From Neofusicoccum parvum (taxonomy: Eukaryota; Ascomycota; Dothideomycetes; Botryosphaeriales; Botryosphaeriaceae), in assembly GCA_020912385.1 (NCBI GenBank), contig CP087219.1, positions 1,860,001 through 1,924,000 of the forward strand: a DNA stretch of 64,000 nt, given 5' to 3'. Both the position numbers and the translations under genes were made by a program. Positions 1-12,447 of this stretch are shown one piece after another; positions within the stretch are counted from its first letter, which is position 1, and the number at the start of each line of letters is the position of its first letter. The notes under the pieces were generated by a model. The model did no database searches. It was not told the origin of the DNA and worked only from the letters and a program-made list of their open reading frames with translations.

Positions 1-1
1 C

Positions 2-1915
2 ATGGCAACCTATCGGTACGCCCACGATCCTCTCCCTACCGGGCCCTTCATCCGACTACTCGATCTTCTTCCATCACGCAATAGAGATGCACCGATCAAG
101 TTGCACGTCGGTATCTACAATTTGGACGATGCCCCAGCCTATGAAGCTCTATCCTACGTATGGGGCCCACCATACCCTAAGGAATCTGTGTGGTGTAGCA
201 ACCGTCCGCTTCAAGCTTTTGGTGCATCTAATGAGCCCCACTATCCCTGGAAGAGCGATCTTCTGAACTTCTCTGAGCCCTACTCATCCTTTGAACCTTA
301 CGAATACTCTCCGTGGGCCCATGACTACAATAGCTACCACGGATCCGGTATGGCAACTACGCCTCAGTACCTTCCGCGCACTTACATTCGCATCGGAGAT
401 AACCTGTACCACGGTCTGAAGCATCTTCGGAAACAAGATGAACCTCGGTGCCTCTGGATCGATGCTATCTGTATCAATCAGAGTAGTCCAGAAGAGAAGA
501 ATCATCAAATTCCCCTCATGCGACAAATCTACCAGAACGCTGAGTGCGTCTTGGTATGGTTGGGAAAGAGCGCCGACAATAGTGATCTGGCCATGGACTA
601 TCTTGACAACCTACAGTCAACCTCGTATTGGGAGGAATTGGTTAGATCACCATACGGAGCCACCCCAGAACACTTTGGGTTTAAAGGTGAGCGTGCAATT
701 TTCCAGGTAACTACGATTCAAACTTTTAATGTCTCCCACTCCGGTATAGTTCTCCCCGTCCCCGACGCAACAATTCACACGTGGCAATCATTACGGGCGT
801 TGATGCGAAGGCCATGGTTCTCTCGGATCTGGGTTCTCCAGGAAGTAGCAGTTGCCAGGAAAACGCTGATAGTCTGCGGCAACAACACAGTGTCTTGGGG
901 CTTCCATCAGACAATACCGGATGCCTTGGATTTCAGACTTGGCAATGAGCTCCTCGGTCCGCGATGGAAATTATTTCATCTTATTGATGAATGCCGGAGG
1001 GCCACCGCGCTACCAGATCTACTATACCTCACACTCGGATACGAATCGAGCCAGCCCAGAGACAGGATTTATGCCTTGCTTGGTCTAATTGGAGGCCAAA
1101 GCGAGTCGGCAGATGCCGTTGACTACAACATTCCAGTAGATCATCTCTATCAGGAAGTGACGAAATTCTGTATGCAGGAAAAACCCACTTGGGTACCCTT
1201 TTGGCTGTCCCTTGCATCCAAGAGAGGCAAACTTATACAGGGACTGCCATCATGGGCTGTCGATTGAAGCATGCATTGGGACTCTGACACCCTGTGGGAC
1301 GGATACACGAAGTCACGCCCAGAGCATGATGAAACTCCTTCTCGATCATTTTCTCTCACAGGATGCTCTTTTGATGGCCAATTGAAGTTGTCAGGGCGAC
1401 GATACGATATCCTAGGCCACATTGGTATGACTTCATGGGAGACCAGTCAGGGACAGGCAGATCTACGAGCGACCATTGTTAATTGGGCAGACTTTGCAAG
1501 ACAGGCGATACCCAAATCGGAAACCGAGACTAAGTATGACACGTTCATACGGACACTGTTCCATGAACTTTATCGCGAAGATCCGACATCAGACTGCATT
1601 GCGCGAATTCATATAACACTTCAATGGTTTCTCAATGAGGCTGAAAAATACAGTCCAGCTGATATATCGATAAGTGGCGTCATCTACCAGGAAATATCGG
1701 ACGCGATGTTGAATCAACGGATGTGCATCACACATCGAGGGGCACTCAGCATTTGCCCTGCAAATACCGAGGAGGATGACATCATTGTACAATTCGGCGA
1801 TTATTATAACCATTTCGTTTTGAGGGAATCTGGGGATTACTACGTGTTGATTGGGTCGTGCTATGTGCATGGCGAAAGTGTTAGATCGGAACAGGAGGAT
1901 TTCACTCTGAAGTGA
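2..1915 (+). CDS. HET-domain protein, reading frame broken by an in-frame TGA
   Basis: Heterokaryon-incompatibility (HET) family protein; such proteins trigger death of fused, genetically different fungal cells. The frame opens at ATG 2 and shows YEALSYVWG at residues 47-55, LWIDAICINQ near 150, PWFSRIWVLQEV near 271 and PRDRIYALLGL near 352, the usual order of HET blocks. TGA at 1265-1267 follows SWAVD, where relatives commonly have Trp. The same frame then continues to a stop at 1913-1915 and still looks like a HET C-terminus (SFSLTG, then YYVLIGSCYVHGE near the end). Either a nonsense change inactivated the gene, or a weak 54-base intron (1259-1312, donor GTCGAT, branch CTGAC) removes the stop in frame, or the stop is read through. 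The ATG lies one base from the window edge, so an upstream start cannot be excluded, but the N-terminus is typical of the family. Confidence 0.75.
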
Positions 1916-2694
1916 ACGTAAGTAATCACAGCATGCACCGTACACGACCGCACTCCTGATTCCATAGCTTATGGTTGCCAGCCCGACACGGTCTCCGATG
2001 CGGCCCTCCACCGAACAAGAATCGATCAAGTCCTTCGCGCCCGAACTGTCATGAACCGCATTTCCTTCAGCAAACCTGGATACTTTGCAAGACAGCCAGC
2101 CCTCGCTAGAACCATAAGCTTAGATCGCAGTTGGAAAGGAAACATATTGGCTTTCACAGATTTCATCCCATCCAAATTCCTCTGTTTCGTTGACTTCAAC
2201 TTTTTGAGTCTTACTTCGGAGCTGTTAGGGCTCGTCTGAACTGATATCTGGCTGACTCATTTTGCTAGTCTCGTTTCTCTTATTTAGTTGCTCACTTTAT
2301 CTTATAAGTATATTTCTTCCTCTTCAGCAATTCCTTCTTGTACATAAGACTAGTCGAACAATTCACTTCACTACGTTCCATAACAGGAGCATGAGGGAAA
2401 CTGAAAATGCTTTTGAGATTTTCTAAAGCGGTATATGACCCAGCATCCAAAGGAACAAGAAGCAAGCTACACGAGATAATTTTAGGAGATAGGCTGCGAG
2501 GGGCTTCTCATAAGAAAATACTAGCAGGAGGTTTCATGGCGGCTAGTCCTCCAATCAGTCAAATGTTTTCCGATGGGAAAATGAAAAACATTCGGTAGAT
2601 CGTGTGGAAAGCATGGACGACAATCGAGCAGGTCTTAAACGAGGACAAGAATTTCTGAAGGTATAAATGCGATATGAAGCTTTCAGGTCCAGAA
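1916..2694. other. Intergenic, no gene seen
   Basis: AT-richer spacer between the HET gene and the convergent DUF3433 gene. It holds only short open frames of about 60 codons with no recognisable protein pattern or splice structure. Confidence 0.6.
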
Positions 2695-5600
2695 CTACTC
2701 AGAGATGATGGTCACACCTGATGATGCAGAAGACGATCGCCTCGACATCGAAGACACGGAAGACCGTCTTGACAACGCAGGCCCCAACTCCTCCTCGCCA
2801 CGTCTAGACATCAACGACGCCGAAGACCGTCCCGACGCCACCGGCCCCATCTCAATCTCGACCGGCGCCTGCACCGCCGGCGGATGATTCCAGCTCCTCC
2901 TGACCACCCCCTCGCCGACGTCGATCCCCCACCGCATCCGCCGCTCGCCGCCATCCACTCTCGCCCCTCCACGCACCTCCTCCCACCACCCCAACCCCGC
3001 CCGCTCCCTCCACACCGCCTCCGCCTCCCCATTACCCTCCCCCACCCCCCGCACACCCCCCTCCCTCAACCTCCCCACCAACCCGCTCCCAGCCACCAGC
3101 GCCATCCTCGCCGCCACCGACCCCGGACTCCTCGGCAGCAGCGCCTGGCTCGGGAACCGAACAAACACCCACGCAAAACACGCCGCGACGACCGCCAGCA
3201 ACACCTCCAGCGCAACCGTGCTCCCCACATCCTGCACGACCCTGCTCTCCCTGAACCGCAAGCGCGCGGGCACGCTCCCCGGTGCGCTGCCCGCCGCCCG
3301 CGCACCCGCCGCGGCCGCGCCCCGCAGCTCCGTCAGCATCTCAGCCGTGTACGCCGTGAACATGGTCCGGACGGCGGGCGCGAAGGCGTCGGGGTCGAGC
3401 AGGGCGGGCAGGGCGCCGAGGTCGTACTGGGCGTGTGCGGCGAGCAGCTCGAAGAAGTTGAGCGGGGAGCCGCGGGTGGGCCAGAGCGCGGCGGACTGCA
3501 GCCGGCCCGGGCGGTTGGTCGTGATGTCGGCGAAGTCGAGGAGCGCGGTGCCGTTAGCCGACGTGGCGTACGGCCGGAGGAAGCTGGGGAGGGCGGACGC
3601 GTTGAGGGCGGAGCGGTTGGCGAGGGTGGCGCGGTCGAAGGTTGTGGGGTTCCAGGTGCGGTCGGAGGCTGAGAAGGCGTAGGTGGTGTTGACGGTGAGG
3701 CGGTGGAGGGCGAGGCTGCAGGAGACGGCGCGGACGGTGGGGAGGGTGACGTTGAGGGCGGAGGGGGGCATGAAGCCGGAGGTGAGGTTGTAGTCGTCGT
3801 AGTTTTTGATCCTGCCCCAGGGCGTGGTGTTGGTGAAGGGGCCCTTGATGGTGGTCCAGTCGGCGAGGATGACACGGTAGTCAGAGGGTCCGAAGATGGT
3901 GGTTCCTGCGTAGCGCATATCAACTCCGCTGCAGGAACCACCGCTTCCGGATATTTGTGAGGCTGCGGGATCATCATTGGATCCAGAAGGAATCAAGGTT
4001 TTGCATTCCTCGGTCTCGCATTTGGTGGTGAATGTCCAACAATCTTGCGAGTCAATGTAGGTTGTGTCGAGGCCCATGTACGCGTTGGTACAATTGACAT
4101 CTACAGATATCGCTGGAACCTTGAGATCGATTGTGCTGTTTGTTAGATCAATGTTTCCGTCTAAATCTTCCAACCCGGTAAGGTTGCTGAAAACAAGGTT
4201 TTCGAGAATACCAGCTCGTTGCGGAACGTTCAAGGAGGGGGTCCTAGACCATTCAGCAAACTGTGAAGCTCTCTGAACGTTAAGGTACGAGTCTCCGAGA
4301 CCGTAAGTGCTCTCAAGATGCGTGACAATGCTTGTATCCACCATAGGCTGGACATCCTTCACAGCTGTTGATAGAGTAACGCCATACAGCCCAGCTGCAA
4401 CAATTTTGACGACGGGAATGAGCAGGATGGCAATGGAAGAGGCAGTTACCGAGAATCCGTAGGCTGACGCTTTTGATGCTCTGATTGGGACCATAAAACT
4501 TGGGACATCTCGAAGGTTCTGAAGGAGAGGCTGTTTTCCGGAATGCTTGTGTTGCGGATCGGACATGTTCCAGAGCGTTTTGTAAGATGAAGTGGTCCTT
4601 ACCGCACCATCAACACCAGAGCAAGCGTAGCCGATGAGTACTAGTATTGTTGTCGGGACAAGTTGAAATGCATAGAATGAGATTCTAGTATTTCGACAAA
4701 TACCGTTGTTTGATTGTGAAACATGAAGAAGGACCGCAAAAGCCACGATGATGACTACTAGAACGATGATCAAGGCAGCCTTTGAAGAGACATAAAGGGC
4801 CATTGGGCGCCAGCCAGGATGATCTGATGGGTCGGGAGACTGTTGTTGGCCACCTTTCTCTTCTGATTGTAAAGGTTGGTATTGAAGTGCAAGCGCCATG
4901 CTGGATTTGTGAGGCTGCAGTTGCCAAGTCGTAGGACCCAACGCTTGCTGCATGTGTTTGTCCGTGGATGTAGCTTCTCGAGCTAAAACCTTTTCAACCT
5001 CAGAGCCAGAATGTGAAAGAATGACAGCCGATGCAGCGAGTGATCCCGGGTCCTCCTGGAGCATGCTCTTGGGCCTGATGAAGGTTGCATACATGACTGA
5101 AGCACAACCAACAAGTATCAGGATTCCTTGAAGGGCTCTCAAGGAGGGCTGGTTTACGAAGTACCGTGGTCCTGCCGTCGAGGAAGATCCTGGGACGTCG
5201 CTGGATGTATTATATCGGGCGAAAGAGTTCACAACCTGCGCAACAACATTGCTGCTCAGAGTCTCTGAGTCTTGAATGAGACGATCCTGATCTTGGAGGT
5301 ATGGTTCAACGGATGACTCTTGCTGACCGTTGACAAGAAGGGTGAAAAACGGGTCGATGGTGATGTTACTGTCAGACATCGCCTCCACTGCAGTGATAAT
5401 CTCGAATCCTATCGCGACCGGAGGACTCAGAGTCGGCAATCTAAGGTTTGTATTCGAGAATATTGTTTGGAGTTTTGCATCCAGTGGGTTGCTGAGATAC
5501 AGCCAAAGGCCGGAAGCAGAGGTCTGTGTGTCTATTTGAGATCTCGGCTCGGTTTGCTGATAGGATATTATATGCCCGGTAGAAGCATTCGCTCTGACTG

Positions 5601-6794
5601 TTGCATCTTGCAAGAAGAATCTAGGTGAGCAGACAAATCCAAGAGCATTGGTAATGTTGTAGAACACATCCCCAGGGCTACAATTTCTTCGACCAGTACA
5701 GTCCCGGCTTTCTTCCAGAGAGGCGACAGTTCCGATGATTAGGTTCTCGGTTGTATTCGGGGCACAAGAAGTGACATTGAGCCATGCCTTGATATTGGTG
5801 CGTAGCAGAGCGTCAGACTTGGTCGTGAAGTTTTGCCGTATTGGCAAAGAACAGTTCAAGCCCGGAATTTCGTCAGCGTTTGCTTCGAGTTGGTGGATGA
5901 AATCGTCCTCCCACGAATATTGTAGCGGGTGACAGTTGAAGTCCGTCGAAAACGCCTTCACAGTTGCTTCGATCGTGCTATTGTTTGATCCAGTAAGGGA
6001 TGCGTCTTGGAACGACTCAAAGGCAAATCTGTCCATTGTCCAAGGAGCAAATTGACCGTTCGGCAGACGCTCAGAAGCAACTGCAGCATACGGCTTGGCG
6101 CCGAGATGGTCAAATGGTATGGGCAGGGTGCCATTCAAGAGCTCCAGAGTGTGGTCAAAAGAAAACTGAGATGCTTTTGTGAGGGTGGCCTGGGTTGTAG
6201 TGGAGGCAAATATGTCGAGAAAGAGAAGAGAATTCGCCAAGGCAACCGAGGCTCCGCAAAGAAAGCCAATGGCCAGAGCCAGAAAGACCAGCCAGTGTCC
6301 ATTCTTGCCGGAATGGAAGAGAGAGGTGATCTCAATGTTCGTGATGTAGTCGAGTAGCATTGAGTGTGAGCCTTTAGCCCATCGACCAGTCATCTGAGAC
6401 CAGGGAGTAACATTTTTGATGTCACTAACGAGTGCTTTCCAGGCAAATCCCAGAGCCACCACACCGATAGTGGGTAAGTATCTTGCGGCTCGGTAAGCGT
6501 TCTCGTTGTCGGTAGGTAGACCATGATTCCGCCTGACCACCAGGTCGAGGACCTCTAAGCACACTGCAAACAACCAGCAGAAGATGGCGAGAGGGATGGC
6601 CCTTGACTTTCGGAGGGATGTGGGAACCCACTCGCGGGTGCATGTCTTGGCCCGCTTCGGTATCGAGGTGTTCGAAATCCCTGCAGGCGTTTGAGCATTG
6701 TCTGAATTAAATCAGCAAGTTTGCCAGGCTTCACGAGTCGGTTCGGAACGCATTGCAGGGCGTGCCTCCATTCCTGTCCAGTTGATGCACTCAT
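2695..6794 (-). CDS. DUF3433-type large multi-pass membrane protein
   Basis: Large fungal membrane protein of unknown function (DUF3433 family by pattern). One uninterrupted frame runs from about 6711 to the TAG at 2695-2697, about 1,330 codons. Hydrophobic segments include LPTIGVVALGFAWKAL, HWLVFLALAIGFLCGASVAL, LRALQGILILVGCASVMYAT, ALIIVLVVIIVAFAVLL, LVPTTILVLIGYACSG, AILLIPVVKIVAAGLYG and TVALEVLLAVVAACFAWVFV, separated by long N-glycosylation-rich loops. This looks like a duplicated DUF3433 layout. The tail is Ser/Arg-rich. Coding pattern continues upstream of 6573 (EWVPTSLRKSRAIPLAIFCW), but that frame has no ATG before a stop at 6712-6714, so a 5' exon must exist. The ATG at 6792-6794, with a donor at 6734 and an acceptor near 6646 or 6655, is a phase-compatible possibility I could not confirm. 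The 3' half is strongly GC-rich. Confidence 0.75.
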
Positions 6795-7725
6795 GCTGAT
6801 AAATTCAGAATTGCTGCATATTTATGTCCGCACGAATGCTTCAACTGCCCACAGATCAAGAGTACAACACTATTGCGATACATCCCGAGCAGACCACGGA
6901 TCTGAGAGGTGCGACTTACTCGGCCCAAGCATTTTGTGACAGGGAAATTTCAAGAAATCCGAAATCCCATGCGAAGCGCAAATACAGGCAGAAGACCGGT
7001 ATAAGAGCATGTGGTATCGGCAACGCTTATGATAGCGTTGGATGCAGATCGTCGGGCTATGCACAGCGCTGGCGGCGTGTCGCAAACATTGGGGGCTGAC
7101 GGTCAGCTAATCAGAACAAATGACTTTTCGAGTACAACCAGTAGTTGAAACCCCGGGCGTACTTCGCCGCAATGCCAAGGTCAGATGTATTCTATTTCTA
7201 GTATCCTCGTGAGTTGCACTGGCGAAGAAGTAGGCACCGCCGATTTATAATCGCCACCACGGCGGCCTCATGTTCGCATATGATCGGCGCATGGCGTCCA
7301 GTGCGCGTGCATACTCCAGAGGGTTCAAGGCGCATTCTCCGCAGCCTGGTGCAGCTGATGCTTGGCTGGTACAATTCCTCCAGGCAGCTTCGACATGGCT
7401 CAGAGGACACTTGGAGCTTTGCACTGCATGATCCGAATCCGGACATGACGGAGGGAACACCACGATTAGGTGCCATGCGTGGCGCGAGTGTTGAGACAGC
7501 GAAGGTGGTCATGGCGGAGGCTGGTGTGAGAGGGTTTGTGGAGGTGGAAGGAGACGTGGTGGAGGTGGAGGGGTCGGATTTCACGCGAGTCAGTGGGTGT
7601 GGAGGGTCCGGCGACATCATCGCTGGCGATGCCGCGACGGCGCCATTCACGACTGACAGCTCCACCAACTCCTCGCTATCTTTGGGCTCGCGGATGGGGC
7701 GCGCGAACAAACACCACTGCCCGCC
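6795..7725. other. Intergenic, shared upstream region
   Basis: Divergent spacer between the DUF3433 gene and the AP-3 mu gene. Overlapping open frames on both strands at 7198-7959 lack family patterns and splice logic. I see no RNA gene. Confidence 0.5.
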
Positions 7726-9573
7726 ATGAGCCAAGTCGAGGCCCTGTACATCTTCGATGAGCACAAGTAGGTCGCCCAGCGCCCCGCCGCCGCCAACACC
7801 ACCGCGCTCACACCCAACCCCAGCAACCTGATCCTCGAGCACGTCTACTGTGCGCGCCCGCCCTCGCCCCAGGTGCTGCTCCCGCTCTACCTCGCCCATC
7901 CCGCCCCGAGACCGTCCCTCGTGTACCTCCCCGCCACGAACCCGCCCACGCTCGTCCACTCCATAATCCAGGACCGCCTGCTCTTCCTCGCGCCGTCTAG
8001 CGTCGACACCGAACCACTGCTCGTGCTCGAGTTCCTACACAGGGTTGCAGACGCAATAGAAGACTTCCTGGGCTCGCCGCTGCTGGCGAGCAAGATCGAG
8101 GCCAACTACGATGTCGTGGCCCAGCTGCTCGGCGAGATGTGCGATGCCGGCATAGTCGCCAACACCGAGGGCAACGCCCTGCGCGACGTCGTCGAGGCAC
8201 CCAGCGTCATGAAGAACCTGCTGGGGAACATGGGCCTCCCTTCGTATGCGCTCCGCGCCACCCTCCGTCCCCACCACCGCTAAACCCACCCCAGGTCATC
8301 GCCCGCCCTCAACCCGGCCAGCTCCTTCGGCCGCCCCTCCCTCAAGCCCACCCTCACACCCCCCGGCACCAGCCCGACCGCCTCGCCCGTCCCGTGGCGC
8401 CGCGCCAACGTCCGCCACACCAGCAACGAGCTCTACGTCGACCTGGTCGAGACGCTCTCCGTCACGCTCTCGCCGAGCGGGCGGCCCATCTCGGCCTTCG
8501 CCAACGGCAGCATCGCCTTCACCTCCAAGGTCAGCGGCATCCCGGACCTCGTGCTGCGGCTGGACGCGCCCGGCGGCATCGCCAGCATCGTGCAGCTGCC
8601 CGTCTTCCACCCGTGCGTGCGGCTGGCGCGGTGGCGCGAGCGCCCCGGCGAGCTCAGCTTCGTGCCGCCCGACGGCCGCTTCGTGCTGGCCGGCTACGAG
8701 GTCGACCTGCTGGGCGCCGACCATCTGCTGCGGCCGCAGAACCTCAAGCCCGGCGCCAACGTCAGCCTCAACATCCCGGCCAACGTCGAGGTCAAGACCG
8801 GGCTGGGCGCCAGCGGCGCCGACTTCGAGGTCCGCCTGTCGCTGTCCTCGCGCTTCAGGTCGACCGCGAGCGGCGGTGGTGGCGGCGGCGGCGGGGGAAT
8901 TGGTGGGGGTGGCAGGCCTGGCGCCGGGCTGGGCGGCCGCACCGGGTCGGGCTTCGGCGGCGCCCACAGCGGCACGTCGGCCGCGCCGCAGCTGTCGGAC
9001 GTGGTGGTGCGCGTGCCGCTGCCGGCCGGCGTGCGCAACCTGGCGGATCTGCGGCCCTCGCGCGGCGACGCCCAGTACGCGCCCGGCGACGCCGCGCTGG
9101 AGTGGCGCGTCGGCACCAAGGACGTTGCCAGTCTGCTGCAGCTGGGCATGGGCGCCGTCGCGACGCTGCGGGCCGCTGTTGTGGGCGGTGTGGCGGACGA
9201 TGAGGACGAGGAGGATGCGGACGGGGGCCTGCTGCTATCGACGAGGAAGTACGACTACGATGACGCGGACGCCGCATCGTCTGGTGGGTACCAGTCCAGC
9301 ACGCTGGCAGAGAAGTCGAACGGGAATGGCGGGGGAGATGGCAATGGGGAGGCGGACGCGCGAGCGGAGAAGAGGCGCAGGGCGAATCGCCTGCTCATGC
9401 CGAGCAGCGCGGCGCTGAGCTTCCAGGTCAAAGGCTGGCTAGCTAGCGGCGTGAGAGTGGAGAGCTTGAATCTAGACCAGAGGAAGTCGCGGGGTCTTGG
9501 GGCGGGGGTTACGCCGTACAAGGGCGTGAAATACTTGACGGTCTCCAGAGATGGAGTGGAGGTGCGGTGTTGA
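7726..9573 (+). CDS. APM3: AP-3 adaptor complex mu subunit
   Basis: Medium (mu) subunit of the AP-3 clathrin-type adaptor, which sorts cargo from Golgi or endosome to the vacuole. Exons 7726-7766, 7824-8243 and 8295-9573 close to 579 residues. The first exon encodes MSQVEALYIFDEHN, the second continues NLILEHVY and the longin-like domain (LLPLYLAHP, DAIEDFLG, LLASKIEANYDVVAQLL), and the third carries the mu-homology domain beginning WRRANVRHTSNELYVDLVETL. Both introns (57 and 51 bases) have clean GT-AG ends. The mu-homology domain contains a glycine-rich insertion encoded at about 8871-8970 and an acidic low-complexity stretch near 9200. The C-terminus (YLTVSRDGVEVRC) is complete. Identity is firm from the start pattern and domain order. 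Confidence 0.93.
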
Positions 9574-10153
9574 TACGAAGAAAGGGGATCAATGCAAAAA
9601 GAGGGACGGAGGCCTGTTCGGTTCATTGCATGCCCTTAGAAAAGGATGGTAGCATTTCACGACGGCTGTAGCATGGGAGGCGTATACTGTCGTCAGGCCT
9701 CAAATTTATTTACCCATTGAAGCATAGGCGGTATAGATGATATCAATTAGGGCGCTGAATCACATCTAAAGCTAGTATCATAAGCATAGAATAGTAACAC
9801 CATAGGGCACGGTTGTAGCAATTGAGCAGCCGTCGAACGCTGTTGTCTGTGATCTCGGGATGGGCTCTCGCCGGCCGAAGGGAAGCGGGACGAGATCACC
9901 TTATCTCGACCACAAGTTCGATCAGAAATCCAGTCCGTAGGCGTGATCCACTTGCACAGTTCACCCTCTAGAATCGAAATGATGCAGACACCGTATGATA
10001 CAAGGTCTATATCGGCCAGCTGACGCAATCGGAATCTCCATCATCTTGATTGGTCCATTATTCTACACTTTGACCCTCCTCCCCGAATGGACTCCAATTC
10101 CCCATTCCACAGCTCCGATGTTCGCAGAACTGATTCGCGGCGTGCTGGCGAGT
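9574..10153. other. Intergenic, convergent 3' flanks
   Basis: Spacer between the convergent AP-3 mu and COX9 genes, presumably both 3' untranslated regions. A 93-codon minus-strand frame at 9747-10028 has no recognisable pattern. Confidence 0.5.
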
Positions 10154-10612
10154 TTATGCCTGGCCTAGAGCCTTGGCGCGCTCATCCTCGAGCTTGGTGT
10201 AGTAGGCGTCGCGCTGACGGACGGCCGGGACGTGGTAGCCGTACCACCAACCGTAGCCAGTAGCGGTACCGAGGCCTACATGTTGTAGAAACTGGCGTTA
10301 GCGAATACACAGCGGTTTCTCGTTTCCGTCGGAGAGTGGGCGGGCTCGGGTTGAGGGATTGGCGCGGGCGTCTGCGGATGCGGTTCGGGAGCTGTTGGGC
10401 AAACAGCACCACCGGAGGTAGCTTGATCGTGACGCGCAGATATGGCAGGAACGGCTTCTAGACGGGATTGCACGTACCGAGGGCGACGGAGAGGTCGAGG
10501 ACGAGGCCTCTGCGGAGCATCTGTTGCGGCGCGAGTCAGCAATTGCTCGGGGCGAGGAGCAGGCAATGGCTCTAGGACAGGATCGGCGTACTCCAGTGAT
10601 GGGCTTGACCAT
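10154..10612 (-). CDS. COX9: Cytochrome c oxidase subunit VIIa (Cox9)
   Basis: Small single-span subunit of mitochondrial respiratory complex IV. Exons on the minus strand are 10592-10612, 10478-10520 and 10154-10275, giving 61 residues. The protein starts MVKPITGMLRRGLVLDLSVA, continues through the glycine-rich membrane helix (LGLGTATGYGWWYGYH) and ends VRQRDAYYTKLEDERAKALGQA, which is the full family pattern at the usual length. The first coding exon holds only seven codons. Introns of 71 and 202 bases end in AACAG and TGTAG, and the longer one has a GCTAAC branch site. None of its exons is long enough to stand out as an open frame. It is divergent from TAF8 across 306 bases. Confidence 0.93.
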
Positions 10613-10918
10613 TTTGGCGGCGAGAGTGGAGAGCGTCGAGGGTGTTGTGTGGAGGTTTCGCGGGGAGTGCGGGTGGTGTGACGCGGGATGCTGCGATGCT
10701 GAGCCAAAGTCGCAGTTCCCGTCCTTGCCGGCCAAACGTAAACCCGCGCCCTCTCAAAACGGTGGCCCGAGCTGCGCGCCACTCCGCCAGCAGCTCCAAG
10801 TTCGTGTCGACCTCACCACCCGCCATGCGCGTCCCGTAGCGCAACTCTTCCCTCACCGCGTCGCCCGCTCCCGAACACGCCTATCACATCCTGACTCAAT
10901 CGCCCGCCCCGCTGCGCA
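10613..10918. promoter_or_regulatory. Shared divergent promoter of COX9 and TAF8
   Basis: A 306-base interval separates the two start codons, so the upstream elements of both genes must lie here or inside the 5' untranslated regions. No specific factor site is assigned. Confidence 0.45.
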
Positions 10919-11994
10919 ATGATGCCCGGATTGCGCTACCCCGATGCCTCCATGCAGCACCACGCCGGCATGAAGCGCCCGCTTCCCGACGACCACTCCA
11001 CCCAACTCCAGCAGGCCCCGCCCAAGCGCCGCCGCATCGTACACCACCAGATCCGGCACAAGCAGCCGTGGCGTGAGGACCCGGCCGTCGCCTCGCCGCA
11101 GGACGAGGCCTTTTTCCAGAGCCAGGTCCTGCGCGCCATCTCCGTGGGTCTGACAGCCGTCGGCTTCGAGGGCGCGAAGCCCACGGCCATGGAGGCCTTC
11201 CGCGCCCAGGTCGACGAATGTACGCGCACCGCCGCAGCAACCCGCCGCGTGCCAACGTTTCCAGTCTGCTAACCGCGCGTCACCGCACAGTCATGCTGCA
11301 CTTCCTGTCGGACGTGCGCTCGTCGATGGAGCACGCCCGGCGCACGGCGCCCACGCCGCCGGACTTCGCGCGCGCGCTCGCGCGCTCCGGCTACGCCTCG
11401 TCGGACCTGGAGCCGCAGCTGCGGCTGCGGGTGCCGCCCGCGGTCGCGCTGCCGCCAGTGCCGGACGCCCCGCCGGCCGAGGAGCCGCCGCCGCAGCTCG
11501 AGGAGGTGCTGGGCGCCGAGCTGTCCGGCAAGGGCGAGAAGGACGGCCGCCCGTACATACCCGCGCACCTGCCGTCGTTCCCCAGCAAGCACACCTGGCA
11601 GAGCACGCCCGTGTTCAGCTCCCGCGAGACCGACCCCCGGAAGATCAGAGAGCGCGCGACGCAGGAGGGCATATTGGCGGAGCAGGCGTTGCGGAAACTC
11701 ATGGCGGCGAACCGTACGGGATCGTCGCGGAAGCGCGCGGCGCCGGGCGATGGTGGTGGAGTGGGTGTGTTGGGCAGGAGGAGGCCGGCGCCGCAGGGGA
11801 GGCAGATGTGGGAGGACGCGATGCGCGAGGTGATACGCGAGGACGAGATGAAGCGTGGGGATGTTTTTATGGGTGGCCTGGACGACGAGCACAATGGGGA
11901 CAAGACGAACGACTTCGTGGTCGACACCGGCTTGCTGGTGAACTACGACCAGAAGTATTGGAGGAAGGGAGCACAGTCTGCGCATTGGTCATGA
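10919..11994 (+). CDS. TAF8: TFIID subunit TAF8
   Basis: Subunit of the general transcription factor TFIID. Exons 10919-11219 and 11291-11994 join in phase to give 334 residues; the 71-base intron ends CACCGCACAG. After a basic stretch (KRRRIVHHQI), residues about 55-130 form the bromodomain-associated histone-fold (LRAISVGLTAVGFEGAKP, then FMLHFLSDVRSSMEHARR across the splice). A proline-rich linker leads to the TAF8 C-terminal motif YIPAHLPSFPSKHTWQSTPVF. The tail is acidic and polar. A second ATG immediately follows the first, so the start may be 10922. It is convergent with SOM1. Confidence 0.9.
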
Positions 11995-12447
11995 TACTGG
12001 GGTGCTGGCTGAAGAATTGGAAGAATTTGCCACCAGACGAATACATCAGAGCAGATGTGTGGTGGGGTACAAGCATTTCTAGCGTGGCGTTTACGGCGTT
12101 GATATTCCGGAATGGGAGCATGGCGGGGGCAATGGTTTTTATTTCTTGTATTCCAGGCTAAGGAAGAAAGAAGCTCGCAGCGATAGTGAAGGAGAAGAAG
12201 CGCACATCAGGTTCAAGGGCGTGATGATATGGGGTATGCGCGATAAAGTGCAGCTTAATCAACAAAAATATTCATTGTCTATTGCAATGTCGAATGCCCG
12301 CCTGAACAGGGAATTGTGTACAAGTCAGTCTGTGGAGGTGCAGGAGCTGGGCGACAGCATGCTTCTAAGATGGATCTGCAGCCTTCGGTGAGAATGGCAG
12401 TGGTGGGACGATGTCGCTGTTGCCATGGCGGGTCGCGGGTGAAGACG
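11995..12447. other. Intergenic, convergent 3' flanks
   Basis: Spacer between TAF8 and SOM1 stop codons. No gene or RNA seen. Confidence 0.5.

Noticed and set aside
2407..2598. 63-codon plus-strand frame between the HET and DUF3433 genes
   Set aside because: Short, isolated and without motif, signal peptide or splice partner.
7198..7959. 253-codon minus-strand and 171-codon plus-strand frames upstream of AP-3 mu
   Set aside because: They overlap each other and the first AP-3 exons and show no family pattern; probably chance open frames in GC-rich DNA.
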